Shown here in pieces: positions 44,110 to 53,261 of a stretch of 64,000 nt of DNA (its first letter is position 1; every line of letters starts with the position of its first letter). The notes under the pieces were generated by a model. The model saw only the letters and a program-made list of their open reading frames with translations, did not search any database and was not told the DNA's origin. The position numbers were made by a program, and so were the translations under genes. The DNA is taken from positions 62,001 through 126,000 of the forward strand of contig NZ_PGFV01000007.1 of assembly GCF_021023135.1 (NCBI RefSeq), given 5' to 3'. The stretch is from Brevibacterium sp. CCUG 69071. Lineage in GTDB: Bacteria > Actinomycetota > Actinomycetes > Actinomycetales > Brevibacteriaceae.

Positions 44110-45813
44110 TCATGCCTCAGGCGTCAGTGTGGTCGAGGCTGCGACCTCGCGGGACACTGCCACTCCGTCGACGATGTCCTCGAAATGGGACAGGAGACGC
44201 GCCACAGCGGTGTCATCGCGGGCGATGGCGCCCGCGATGAAGGCCTTGGCGACGAGAAGTGTGCGATAGTTCTCCTCGCGAGCGACCTCGGCGCCGGCCT
44301 GTTCGAGCAGCAGCGTCGCCATGATGAGCTGTGCCAGGTCGTCGGCGTAGTTGCCGATGAGTGCCTCGGCCTCAGACTGTGCGGCGGCCAACAGCGCGTC
44401 TCCACGGGAGACGATGGCCTCCCACCGACTCAGCAGCTCACGGATCTCGGAGTCCGCCTCGGCGAGGGTGCTGTCGTTGAGCTTCGCGGTCATCGACTGC
44501 GCCAACAGGCGGTGCGTGTTCTGCTTGCGCAGGCAGCGCAGCACGTCGAGGGCAATGACGTTGCTCGAGCCCTCCCAGATGGAGCCGAGGTGGGAATCGC
44601 GGACGAGGCGGGCGTCGGGCCATTCCTCGATGTAGCCGCGGCCGCCGCGGACTTCCATCGCCTCCCCGGCGACGAAGCGCACGCGTTTGCAGATGTAATG
44701 CTTGGCCAGCGGAGTGAGCACGCGGATCTGAGCCGCGGCGTCCGCATCTCCGGCATCGCCGCGCTGCAGCATGTCACCGGAGTGGAAGACGAGCCCCAGG
44801 GCGGCCTCGGCCTCGGCCTGCAGCGGCAGCAGGGTCATGCGCATGAGCGGCGCTTTGACGAGCGGCTCGCCGAAGACGACGCGGGTGCGGGCGTGGGCGA
44901 GCGCCTCGTTGATGGACCTGCGCATGAGTGCCGTGGCTCGCATCGCATTGGACAGGCGAGAGGTGTTGACCATCTCCGCCATCTGCCGGAAGCCGCGCTC
45001 GAGCGCCCCGACCTGGACGGCGTAGGCTCCGTTGAGCGTGACCTCTCCGCTGGGCATCGACCGGGTGCCGAGTTTGTCCTTGAGACGGTCGATGACATAG
45101 GAGTTCTTCGTCCCGTCCGGGCGCCGCTTGGGCAGCATGAACAGTCCGACGCCGCGGGTGGAGTCCTCTCCTCCGGGGAAGCGGGCGAGAGTGAGGATGA
45201 TGTCGGCGTCGGGGTTGGAGGCGAACCATTTGCGGCCGGACAGCGTCCAGTTCTCACCGTCGCGTTCGGCGACGGTCGATGTCTGGGCGATGTCGGTGCC
45301 GGCTTGGATCTCGGTCATGAACATGGCCCCGGTGAATCGGTGCTCGGGATCGGTCGAGATCAGACGCTCGACCGCCTCGGCGATCTGCTCGCCTTCGCCG
45401 AACTTCCGCAGGGTCCGTGCGGCGGCGTCGGTCATGGACACCGGGCAGGCGAGACCGAACTCGGCCTGCACGAAGACGTAGGAGAGGATGTACTTGATCA
45501 GATGCGGAGGCGCCTCGTCCCAGCCGTGCAGTCCACGGTGGGACAGCGCGGAGAGCCCGTACTCCTCGTAGGCGGCCTTCTGCAGCTCCTGGTAGCTCGC
45601 GTGGTAGTCGATGGCATCGACCCGGTCGCCCTCCCGATCGAACTGGGCCAGGGTCGGCGGGTTCTTGTCCGCGACATCGGCGAGCGGGGCCAGGCGCTCG
45701 GCCGCGTCGGTGCCAAGCGCGCTGAGCACTGGGGCAAGCAGTGCGCGGTCGGCCGGGTCGAGGTAGGACTCGATAAGCGGTGCGAGGGCGGGGTCGAGAT
45801 CGACGTAGTTCAT
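44110..45813 (-). CDS. AidB-like acyl-CoA dehydrogenase
   Basis: A 567-aa flavoprotein closer to AidB than to short acyl-CoA dehydrogenases. Marks are FMTEIQAGTDIAQTSTVAERDG, WFASNPDADIILTLARF and RGGRGYIEEWPDARLVRDSHLGSIWEGSSNV, the AidB signature region. The C-terminal ~140 residues form an extra helical domain, as in AidB. The start follows GAAGGA. AidB itself is linked to alkylation stress; here the gene sits between a transporter and a CoA-transferase, so a catabolic role is likely. Confidence 0.85.
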   Translation of the reverse strand: MNYVDLDPALAPLIESYLDPADRALLAPVLSALGTDAAERLAPLADVADKNPPTLAQFDREGDRVDAIDYHASYQELQKAAYEEYGLSALSHRGLHGWDEAPPHLIKYILSYVFVQAEFGLACPVSMTDAAARTLRKFGEGEQIAEAVERLISTDPEHRFTGAMFMTEIQAGTDIAQTSTVAERDGENWTLSGRKWFASNPDADIILTLARFPGGEDSTRGVGLFMLPKRRPDGTKNSYVIDRLKDKLGTRSMPSGEVTLNGAYAVQVGALERGFRQMAEMVNTSRLSNAMRATALMRRSINEALAHARTRVVFGEPLVKAPLMRMTLLPLQAEAEAALGLVFHSGDMLQRGDAGDADAAAQIRVLTPLAKHYICKRVRFVAGEAMEVRGGRGYIEEWPDARLVRDSHLGSIWEGSSNVIALDVLRCLRKQNTHRLLAQSMTAKLNDSTLAEADSEIRELLSRWEAIVSRGDALLAAAQSEAEALIGNYADDLAQLIMATLLLEQAGAEVAREENYRTLLVAKAFIAGAIARDDTAVARLLSHFEDIVDGVAVSREVAASTTLTPEA

Positions 45814-45848
45814 GTGTCCTTCTGTGTTCTTCTCTTCTGCGGTGGTCG

Positions 45849-47219
45849 TCAGCGGCTGACGCGGGGTTTCGGCTCCGCCTCGGCGAGGTGGCCCGGTTCT
45901 CCTTCACGGCCCGTCCACGCCTTTGCCCGCAGGAGCAGAGACATGCACACCGCGGAGATGAGGACGTAGCCGAGGCCGAGGCCGACAACGACCCAGATCG
46001 AACCGGTCGCGCCCAGCAGAGCCTGGCTGAGGAACGGGGCGGTGCCGGCGAACAGTGCCGTCGAGACCTGATAGGCCACGGAGATGCCGGTGTAGCGGAT
46101 GGTCGTCGGGAACAGCTGGGCGAGCACCCCGGCCAGGGCTGCGTAATACATGGCGTGCGGGGCGGTGGCCAGCACCATGCCGAGCATTGCGAGTCCGTAG
46201 CTGCCGGTCTGGATGAGCACGAACATCAGCGGCAGCAGCACGAGCTCGGGCAGAAGCATGATGAGGATCGCCTTGCGGGCGTCGATCTTCGAGGCGAGGA
46301 TTGCGCCGAATGGCTGCACGATCACCTGCGCGATCAGGGCCACGGTGATGACCTGCAGGAACTCTGTGCGCCCGAATCCGAGGTCGGTCGTCGCCCAGGA
46401 CAGGGCGAAGGTGGTCTTGACGTAGGTGATCGCGACTCCCGTCACCACCGCTCCGATGGCCAGAGACACGACCTTCCAATGATCGCGGAGCAGTTCGACC
46501 AGAGGAGTGCGCTGCTGCGGTTCCTTCTGGGTCGCCGCGATCATCTCCGGCGATTCGGTGATCTTGAGTCGGATGTAGAGACCGACGATGATGAGCACTG
46601 CCGAAGCGAGGAACGGGATCCGCCAGCCCCAGTCGCCGAAGTTCTCCGCACTCATGTAGGTCAGACCGAGGAAGGCGACCGTGGCGAGGAGGTTGCCCAC
46701 CGGTGAGCCCTGCTGGGCGAAGGCACCGTAGAGGATCTTCTTCCCCGGTGGCGCGAATTCGGTGGCGATGAGGACCGCTCCGCCCCATTCGCCGCCCATG
46801 GCCACGCCCTGGATGATCCGCAGGGCCACGAGGAGGATCGGTGCCATGAAGCCGATCTGCTCATAGGTGGGCAGGAGGCCGACTCCGACTGTGGCCAGCC
46901 CCATGAGCATGAGGGTCGTGATGACGGTGTTCTTGCGACCGAACTTGTCACCGAAGTGGCCGAAGATGACGCCGCCGAGCGGGCGGGCGATGAAGCCGAC
47001 GGCGAAGGTGGCGAAAGCGGCGAGCGTGCCCATTGCGGGGCTGACATCGGGGAAGAATAGGGGCCCGAGGACGAGCGCCGAGGCGGTGCCGTAGATGTAG
47101 AAGTCGAACCATTCGATGGTGGTGCCGACGAAGGCGGCCACGCCTGCGCGACGTCCCTGCTTGGGGTCGATCGCCGCTGGAGTGGGCTCTGGGATCGACG
47201 CTGATCCGGTGCTGCTCAT
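45849..47219 (-). CDS. MFS metabolite:proton symporter, MHS family
   Basis: A 456-aa membrane protein with 12 helices. GTTIEWFDFYIYGTASALVLGPLFFP and GHFGDKFGRKNTVI mark the MHS group. The ATG at 47219 follows GGGAG by 7 nt. It is first in the operon with the AidB-like, CoA-transferase and glutaryl-CoA dehydrogenase genes, and divergent from a LysR gene, so it is likely to import their carboxylate substrate. Confidence 0.87.
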   Translation of the reverse strand: MSSTGSASIPEPTPAAIDPKQGRRAGVAAFVGTTIEWFDFYIYGTASALVLGPLFFPDVSPAMGTLAAFATFAVGFIARPLGGVIFGHFGDKFGRKNTVITTLMLMGLATVGVGLLPTYEQIGFMAPILLVALRIIQGVAMGGEWGGAVLIATEFAPPGKKILYGAFAQQGSPVGNLLATVAFLGLTYMSAENFGDWGWRIPFLASAVLIIVGLYIRLKITESPEMIAATQKEPQQRTPLVELLRDHWKVVSLAIGAVVTGVAITYVKTTFALSWATTDLGFGRTEFLQVITVALIAQVIVQPFGAILASKIDARKAILIMLLPELVLLPLMFVLIQTGSYGLAMLGMVLATAPHAMYYAALAGVLAQLFPTTIRYTGISVAYQVSTALFAGTAPFLSQALLGATGSIWVVVGLGLGYVLISAVCMSLLLRAKAWTGREGEPGHLAEAEPKPRVSR

Positions 47220-47319
47220 GTGTGGTCTCCCGAGGTGGAGGTGGGTGTGCTTCATTGCCGGAAGCCACTCTTCCACTTCCATTACCGGGTGTCCAAGACT
47301 TAATATCTAGGTGATCATT

Positions 47320-47336
47320 ATTGATTCTTTATCAAT
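47320..47336. promoter_or_regulatory. ATTGAT-N5-ATCAAT dyad, LysR-type binding box
   Basis: A perfect 6-bp dyad with a 5-bp spacer containing a T-N11-A core, in an AT-rich 168-bp gap between the divergent MHS transporter and LysR genes. TGATCA at 47312-47317 is a further small palindrome. This is the expected site for the adjacent LysR protein. Confidence 0.6.
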
Positions 47337-47387
47337 TGGTCGACCCGTGCAATCGGTGCGGCCGGGCCGGCCACAGGAGGCGATCCG

Positions 47388-48290
47388 ATGGAACTGCGAC
47401 ACCTCTCGGCATTCGTCGCTGTCGCCGAGGAACTCCACTTCGGACGCGCCGCCGAGAAGCTCCACATCGCCCAGCCGGCCCTGAGCCAGATGATCCGGGC
47501 CCTGGAGAAGGACCTCGGGGTGCCGCTGTTCGAACGCACCACTCGACGGGTCAGGCTGACCCCCTCGGGAGAGGCCCTGCTCGACCCTGCCCGCACCATC
47601 GGCGACCAGGTCGCAGGTGCCAGGCGCATCGCCCGAGCGGCCCAGGAGGGGACGGTGGGCCGGGTCAGGGTCGGCTTCGGCGGCACGAGCGGCTATTCGA
47701 TCCTCTCGCTGCTCTCAAGAGAAGTCGCGGACCGCCATCCGGGCATCGGCCTCGAGCTCCACCCGCAGACCTACTCGGGCGAAGCCGCCCTGGCCGTTCG
47801 CGACGGAGAGATGGATCTCGCCGTGATCAGCCCTCCGGCTCCGGCCGGCGTGAATGTCCATGTCATCAGGCAGGAGACCGTCATGGCCGCGGTCCCGAGC
47901 ACTCATCGGCTCGCCGAACGGGAACGCGTGTCGATGACCGAGCTCGCCGACGAACCTTTCATCTCCTACGCACCCTCCCATGGTTCTCAGGTGCGCGAAG
48001 TGATGATGCGCCTGGCCGACGAGGCCGGGTTCCTGCCCCGCATCGCCCAGGAAGCACCGGATCCCTACAGCCTGCTCGCGCTCGTCGGGGCGCAGGTCGG
48101 CATCGCGCTCGTCGTCGAATCCTCCGACCACATTCGCATCGACGGGGTCAGCTACGTTCCGCTCGCCGAGGGCACCGAGGCCTTCACCCTGGCCTTGGGC
48201 TGGCGGCACAACAACCCCTCCGAGGCACTGGCCCGAGTCCTCGACATCATCCGCGAGATCCTCCCCGAAGCCCCCCTGACTGCTGCCTGA
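47388..48290 (+). CDS. LysR-type transcriptional regulator (GcdR-like position)
   Basis: A 300-aa regulator. The N-terminal winged HTH is at about residues 1-60 (LSAFVAVAEELHFGRAAEKLHIAQPALSQMIRALEKDLG). The effector domain covers about 90-295. It is divergent from the four-gene carboxylate operon, which it probably controls in response to the substrate. Its last codons and stop form part of the left arm of palindromic repeat copy 2. Confidence 0.9.
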   Translation: MELRHLSAFVAVAEELHFGRAAEKLHIAQPALSQMIRALEKDLGVPLFERTTRRVRLTPSGEALLDPARTIGDQVAGARRIARAAQEGTVGRVRVGFGGTSGYSILSLLSREVADRHPGIGLELHPQTYSGEAALAVRDGEMDLAVISPPAPAGVNVHVIRQETVMAAVPSTHRLAERERVSMTELADEPFISYAPSHGSQVREVMMRLADEAGFLPRIAQEAPDPYSLLALVGAQVGIALVVESSDHIRIDGVSYVPLAEGTEAFTLALGWRHNNPSEALARVLDIIREILPEAPLTAA

Positions 48291-48350
48291 CGGCGGCCCA
48301 GATACCTGGCGCGAGGTGGCTGGGCCGCCGTCAGGTAGCAGTTGGGGAGG
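48271..48350. repeat. Palindromic intergenic repeat, copy 2
   Basis: An 80-bp imperfect palindrome centred at 48310/48311. The inner CTGACGGCGGCCCAG pairs perfectly with its mirror, and the outer arms contain a few G-U or mismatched pairs. The left arm includes the stop codon of the LysR gene, and the right arm ends one base before the stop of the convergent aldehyde dehydrogenase gene. Confidence 0.85.
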
Positions 48351-48351
48351 G

Positions 48352-49767
48352 TTACCAGCTGATGACGTGGGGGACGCTGACCTGCTTGAGCCCTTCGAGA
48401 CCGAACTCGAGACCGAAGCCGGACTTCTTCACTCCGCCGAAGGGCACACGCGGGTCGACGGCCCCGTGCTTGTTGATCCAGGTCGAGCCCGCCTGCAGAC
48501 GGGCCGCCACGCTCTTACAGGCGTCGAGGTCGCTGCCCCACACCGAGGAGCCGAGTCCGACCTCGAGCTCATTGGCCCAGGCGATGGCTTGGTCGAGGTC
48601 GCTGTACCTGATGATCGGCAGGGCGGGCCCGAACTGCTCCTCGGCAACGAGCGGGTTGTCGTTGTCAATGTCGGCGACCAGGGTCGTCGGGTAGAAGTAG
48701 CCGGGCTGGTCGGCCACCGGGTCTCCCCCGGTGAGGACTCGGGCACCGGAGTCCTTCGCCGCCTGCACGAGTCGGGCGACGATGTCGTACTGCTGCTTGT
48801 TCTGCAGGGGACCGAGGACGTTCTCCTCCTTCAGCCCCACACCCATCGGAGACTGTGCGGCCACTTCGACGAGGGCGTCGCAGACCTGATCGTAGAGGGA
48901 ATCGGGAACATAGAGGCGCTTCATCGCCGCACAGGTCTGGCCGGTGTTGATGAAGGCACCCCAGAACAGGTCGCCGGCGATCGCGGCCGGGTCGGCGTCC
49001 TCGAGCACGATCCCGGCATCGTTGCCGCCGAGTTCGAGTGTGATCCGAGCGAGCTTGTCCGCGGCGGTGTGCATGATCGCCTGACCTGTCTTCGTCGACC
49101 CGGTGAACATGATCTTGTCGACACCATCGTGGCTGGTCAGGGCCGCTCCGACGGCACCGTCGCCGGGGACGACGGTGAGGACATCGGCCGGCAGCACCTG
49201 GTTGACGACAGCGACGAGCGCCTGGACCGAGAGCGGCGTGTACTCCGAGGGTTTGAGGACGACGGTGTTGCCCATCTTCAATGACGGCGCGAACTGCCAG
49301 ACGGAGATCATCATCGGCCAGTTCCATGGGCCGACCGCTCCGACGACGCCGACGGGATCGTAGTGGAGCTCGGCGTGGGTCTCACCGTCGTCGACGAGGA
49401 CTTCGGGGTCGAGTTCGAAGGCGGCGTTGGCGCGCAGCCAGGCCGCACAGGCCCCGACCTCGAAGCGGGCATTGGGTCCGTTGAGCGGCTTGCCCTGTTC
49501 GCGGGAGAGCAGTTCGGCCAGCGCCTCGGCGGAGGCTTCGACGGCGTCGGCGGCCCTGTTCAGCAGGTCGCTGCGCTCCTGGGCTGAGCGGGCCGCCCAG
49601 TCGGGCTGGGCCGCGCGGGCGGCGGTCACGGCCGTGACGATGTCGGCGACGCTGCCTTCGCGGGTGCGTCCGACGAGTTCGCCGGTGGCGGGATCGTGGA
49701 TTTCGCGACCGCTCGGGTCATCGACTGCCCTGCGCAAGGCCTCGGTGGTGGTGAGATCGGTGGTCAT
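48352..49767 (-). CDS. NAD(P)-dependent aldehyde dehydrogenase
   Basis: A 471-aa ALDH. The catalytic Glu is in ITLELGGNDAGIV and the catalytic Cys in NTGQTCAAMKRLYVP. Gly-rich cofactor binding lies in FTGSTKTGQAIM, and GPWNWPM forms the substrate tunnel region. AAGGAG precedes the ATG at 49767 by 7 nt. It follows an APC permease and lies near an amine oxidase and a FeaR-like regulator, so it probably oxidises the aldehyde released from a primary amine. Confidence 0.9.
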   Translation of the reverse strand: MTTDLTTTEALRRAVDDPSGREIHDPATGELVGRTREGSVADIVTAVTAARAAQPDWAARSAQERSDLLNRAADAVEASAEALAELLSREQGKPLNGPNARFEVGACAAWLRANAAFELDPEVLVDDGETHAELHYDPVGVVGAVGPWNWPMMISVWQFAPSLKMGNTVVLKPSEYTPLSVQALVAVVNQVLPADVLTVVPGDGAVGAALTSHDGVDKIMFTGSTKTGQAIMHTAADKLARITLELGGNDAGIVLEDADPAAIAGDLFWGAFINTGQTCAAMKRLYVPDSLYDQVCDALVEVAAQSPMGVGLKEENVLGPLQNKQQYDIVARLVQAAKDSGARVLTGGDPVADQPGYFYPTTLVADIDNDNPLVAEEQFGPALPIIRYSDLDQAIAWANELEVGLGSSVWGSDLDACKSVAARLQAGSTWINKHGAVDPRVPFGGVKKSGFGLEFGLEGLKQVSVPHVISW

Positions 49768-49802
49768 GGGGTCTCTCCTTCGCTGCATGAGATGGTGAAG
49801 TC

Positions 49803-49854
49803 GGGTTAGGGATGGAGTCGGGGTCGGGGTGGGATTGGAATCGGGGTGGGCGGG
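49803..49854 (+). other. G-rich tract with G-quadruplex potential
   Basis: Between the permease stop and the aldehyde dehydrogenase start the plus strand has six or more runs of three to four G separated by short loops (GGG-TTA-GGG, then GGGG-TC-GGGG-T-GGG). It lies on the template strand of the minus-strand genes and looks like degenerate copies of a TCGGGG unit. Confidence 0.5.
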
Positions 49855-49858
49855 CTTC

Positions 49859-51358
49859 TCATCCCAGCGAACCACCCGAACCGATTCCTGCATAGAGTCC
49901 CGGTCTGCTCGAGCGCAGTCGCAGGGCCCAGATGGTGCCGATGACGCCGGGGATGAGGACGATGGCCGGCAGCAGCCAGGACAGCACCGAGGCGCCCTCG
50001 AGTCCGATGAGGACGTTGAAGTTCACAACGATGGCGATGAAGAGCGCGGCCAGTCCGATCGCGGCGAGCCCTGGTGCGATGGCCCGGGTCCACAGGGAGT
50101 ATTCGTCGGCACGAGTGCGGAGGAAGCCGATCACCGCGAGCGCGGTCAGCGCCATGAGCAGGACGAGGCCGAAGGCGCCCATGTTCGTCAGCCACGTGAA
50201 GAGGGTGACGACGGGAAACAGCGGATCCTCAGTGCCGGAGCCGACGATGGCGAAGACGACGATGACGACGAGCGCGAGCCCCGATTGGGCGAGGGATCCG
50301 GCCACCGGGGCACCCGACCGGCGCGATGTCCGGGCGAGGAAGGTCGGCAGCACGCGGTCGCGACCGAGGGCGAAGAAGTAGCGGGCGACGATGTTGTGGA
50401 AGGCGACGAGAGCGGCCAGCAGAGAGGTGAGGAAGAGCAGGTTCGCGAGATCGACGAACCACACGGGGGCGTGCTCGCCGAGGAAGACGAACATGAGGTC
50501 GGGCCCGAACTCCTGGGACCGGCCGATGACGTTCGAGGCCCCTTCGCCGACGACCATGGCCCAGGCGGAGAAGGCGTAGAACACGGCGATGATGGACACC
50601 GCGATGATCGTCGCCCGGCCCGCGGTGCGCTTGGGGTCCTTGACCTCCTCGTTGTAGATGGCACCGGATTCGAAGCCCATGAAGGCCGCGATCGAGAACG
50701 CCAGGGCCGCACCGACGCCCGGAGCGAAGAGCTCCCCTGGCAGCAGGCCGGCCGCGCTCACACCGGCCGGACTGTGACCGAGCCCGATGATGTCGAAGAC
50801 GATGACGACGAGGAATTCGGTGCCGACGATGACGCCGAGGACCTTGGCGGAGAAGTCGACCCTCGAGACGCCCATGATCCCGACGATGACCCAGGCGATG
50901 AGTGCGCAGATCCACCAGTTCACCTCGATCGCGAACAGCGAGTCGAGGAATGAGGAGAAGACGAATCCGAACATTCCGGCGATGCCGATCTGCATCGCGT
51001 TGTAGGCCACGAGCGCGGTCAGTGCCGCGCCCATGCCTACGGGTTTGCCCAGGCCTTTCGAGATGTAGGCGAAGAAGGCTCCCGCGTTGTGCACGTGACG
51101 GCTCATCGCCGCGTATCCGATGGCGAAGAGGATCAGCACGATGCCGAGGACGACGAAGGACAGCGGGATCCCGGTCAGTCCGGTGACCGCGAAGTTGCTC
51201 GGCACTCCCCCGGCGACGACGGTCAGCGGCGCCGAGGCGGCGATGATCATGAAGACGAGTGCCGGGGTGCCGATGCGGCGGGCATCGAGGCCCGCGGTCA
51301 CCGTGGTGTCCGGAGTGGCCGCGCTGTCTGCGGCCGGTTCCGATCCGAGAATGCTCAT
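49859..51358 (-). CDS. APC superfamily amino acid/amine permease
   Basis: A 499-aa membrane protein with about 12-14 helices. LVFMIIAASAPLTVVAGGVPSNFAVTG in helix 1 and FMGFESGAIYNEEVKDPKRTAGRATI in helix 6 are typical of amine and amino acid permeases such as ethanolamine- or putrescine-type carriers. AGGTGGATC precedes the ATG at 51358. Context with amine oxidase and aldehyde dehydrogenase suggests primary amine uptake. Confidence 0.88.
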   Translation of the reverse strand: MSILGSEPAADSAATPDTTVTAGLDARRIGTPALVFMIIAASAPLTVVAGGVPSNFAVTGLTGIPLSFVVLGIVLILFAIGYAAMSRHVHNAGAFFAYISKGLGKPVGMGAALTALVAYNAMQIGIAGMFGFVFSSFLDSLFAIEVNWWICALIAWVIVGIMGVSRVDFSAKVLGVIVGTEFLVVIVFDIIGLGHSPAGVSAAGLLPGELFAPGVGAALAFSIAAFMGFESGAIYNEEVKDPKRTAGRATIIAVSIIAVFYAFSAWAMVVGEGASNVIGRSQEFGPDLMFVFLGEHAPVWFVDLANLLFLTSLLAALVAFHNIVARYFFALGRDRVLPTFLARTSRRSGAPVAGSLAQSGLALVVIVVFAIVGSGTEDPLFPVVTLFTWLTNMGAFGLVLLMALTALAVIGFLRTRADEYSLWTRAIAPGLAAIGLAALFIAIVVNFNVLIGLEGASVLSWLLPAIVLIPGVIGTIWALRLRSSRPGLYAGIGSGGSLG

Positions 51359-51467
51359 GAGATCCACCTGACGTCTGTGTCTGTGCACTCAGCATGGCCC
51401 TGAGCGGGCCTCCGCGTCTTGGCTTTGCAGGCAGAGAGCTTGACGATCGGTGCGGGAAGAGCGCCGG

Positions 51468-52445
51468 TCAGCCTCGGCGGGTCGATCCTTCGGCGGTCAT
51501 ACGACGGAATTCCGCGGGCGGGCGACCCACGGCCGCACGGAAGAGGCGAGAGAAGTGGGCAGGGTCGCTCAGTCCCCAGCGGGCCCCGATCGCTGAGACG
51601 GGGACCTGGCGCTGCAGCGGGTCGACGAGGTCCTGGCGGCAGCGGTCGATCCGGCGCCGGCGAATCTCCCCGGCGACGGTGTCCCCGCTGCCGGCGAAGA
51701 TCTGGTGCAGGGTGCGCACCGACATGAAGTGGGCGGCCGCGATGGTCGATGGTGAGAGCCTGGGGTCGCCGAGGTTGGCCTCGATATGAGCGGTGATGTC
51801 CGACCACAGGCGGTGCCTCTCGTCCGCACCTTCGCCGGAGTCGGAGAGTTCGTCGGCCATCACGGTGGTGAGCAGGTCGACGACGTTGCCGGCCAGTCTG
51901 ATGCCGACGGAGCGGCTGAGGGTTGGCAGCATCGCCCCGGCCTGGGTGATGATCTGGGTGGCGACGGCGCCGAGCTGGTGGTCGGCACCGATCGAGGTGG
52001 CGGTGAGCTGCCGGACGGTGTCGGTGGGCAGGTTGACCCGTGACTGCGGGAACATCATGACGTAGGAGGAGAAGTCGCAGTCGAAGCTGAGCGTATAGGG
52101 CCGGGAGGTGTCGTAGATCGCCAGCGATCCCGGGGCCAGGGACACCTCCCGACCGTCCTGGATGAGCAGTCCGTGCCCTTTGAGCTGGAGTGAGACCTTG
52201 TAGTAGTTCTGCGGTGGCGCCTTGCCGTCGGTGCCGCCGACACCTGCGGATATGAGCTCGGGGGTGCGCAGCACTGCGTGGGGATTGGCGGTGATGTGGG
52301 ACATGACGACCGAGTCGTAGTCGCGGGCGCCGATGGTTCCGCGGAACCCGCCGCGGCGCTGGGGTTCGGTGTCCAAGGGCACGAACGAGTCCGAGACGAG
52401 TGACTGCCACCCGTCGAAGTCTGAGGCTGTGCTCTCGAGCAGCAT
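51468..52445 (-). CDS. AraC-family regulator (FeaR-like architecture)
   Basis: A 325-aa regulator with an N-terminal AraC-binding-like domain (about 1-180) and a C-terminal double HTH (about 215-315): STIAAAHFMSVRTLHQIFAGSG and VSAIGARWGLSDPAHFSRLFRAAVGRPPAEFR. The ATG at 52445 follows GGAGG by 6 nt; an ATG at 52496 is possible. FeaR, of the same build, activates tynA and feaB in E. coli. Here the same two enzyme types flank this gene. Confidence 0.85.
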   Translation of the reverse strand: MLLESTASDFDGWQSLVSDSFVPLDTEPQRRGGFRGTIGARDYDSVVMSHITANPHAVLRTPELISAGVGGTDGKAPPQNYYKVSLQLKGHGLLIQDGREVSLAPGSLAIYDTSRPYTLSFDCDFSSYVMMFPQSRVNLPTDTVRQLTATSIGADHQLGAVATQIITQAGAMLPTLSRSVGIRLAGNVVDLLTTVMADELSDSGEGADERHRLWSDITAHIEANLGDPRLSPSTIAAAHFMSVRTLHQIFAGSGDTVAGEIRRRRIDRCRQDLVDPLQRQVPVSAIGARWGLSDPAHFSRLFRAAVGRPPAEFRRMTAEGSTRRG

Positions 52446-52530
52446 CGACGTCCTCCACAGAAACGACCGACCGCCGACCTCTGCGTCGGCGATCACCTGG
52501 CGCTCACTCTAGCCGCAACCGTGCTGAGAG

Positions 52531-53160
52531 TCACGAGTTCGGCGCGGAATTACCGACCGATCGGTCATGTTCGGTCGAGATGCGGGAGAGAAGGAAGTCG
52601 AGCTGGGCTCGGAGGCCCGCGAAATCAACGACGTCCCCGCCGATGATCGCCGTCGTCTGGGCACCGAGGAGGTAGGTGAGCAGGACTTCGGCGCAGGGCT
52701 CGAGCACCACCTCGGCGGCCAACCGACCGTCCTCGCTGGCCTGGCGCAGCCAGCCGAGGATCCACCCCCTCCACAGGGTCATGGTCCCCCACGTCGAGCG
52801 GGCATGCTCGGGACTCTGCGCCACCTCGGCGAAGAAGGACAGGACGACCCTGGCCTCATCGTGTAGTTCGGGGGTGAGGGGGAGGACTTCGGAGGCAAAT
52901 GCGCGCAGGGCGGGCAGGCCGCGCAGTCCGGCGGTTGTCAGTTCGACGCGCCGGTTCGTCGCCTCGAAGACGTAGAGGTAGGTGGCCGCGAGCAGTTCGG
53001 ACTTCGAGGCGAAGTAGGACTTGATCGCACCATTGGCGAATCCCGCCTCCGCCGCGATGTCGCGCATCGTCGCCCCGGCCAGACCCTGGCGGACGATGAT
53101 GCGCAGGGTCGCCCCGACGAGCTCGCTGCGACGCTGGTCGTGGTCGACGATCTTGGGCAT
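52531..53160 (-). CDS. TetR-family transcriptional regulator
   Basis: A 209-aa regulator. The TetR HTH is at about residues 10-55 ([43 protein letters not shown]), followed by a helical ligand domain. GGAGG lies 4 nt before the ATG. Divergent from the copper amine oxidase gene with 101 bp between them that hold an operator-like dyad, so it probably represses that gene. Confidence 0.88.
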   Translation of the reverse strand: MPKIVDHDQRRSELVGATLRIIVRQGLAGATMRDIAAEAGFANGAIKSYFASKSELLAATYLYVFEATNRRVELTTAGLRGLPALRAFASEVLPLTPELHDEARVVLSFFAEVAQSPEHARSTWGTMTLWRGWILGWLRQASEDGRLAAEVVLEPCAEVLLTYLLGAQTTAIIGGDVVDFAGLRAQLDFLLSRISTEHDRSVGNSAPNS

Positions 53161-53190
53161 GCGTCCTCCGTATCTCCGATGGCGGCACTC

Positions 53191-53218
53191 TTGACTTTAT
53201 TTTCTACAAGCGTAGATT
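53191..53218 (+). promoter_or_regulatory. Amine oxidase promoter with TetR-type dyad
   Basis: TTGACT (53191-53196) and TAGATT (53213-53218) with 16 nt between form a promoter. TCTAC-N4-GTAGA at 53203-53216 overlaps the -10 box, which suits repression by the divergent TetR protein. Confidence 0.55.
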
Positions 53219-53261
53219 ATTGCGTGAGTCAGCACACACATTACGTTGCAAAGGTGCACAT

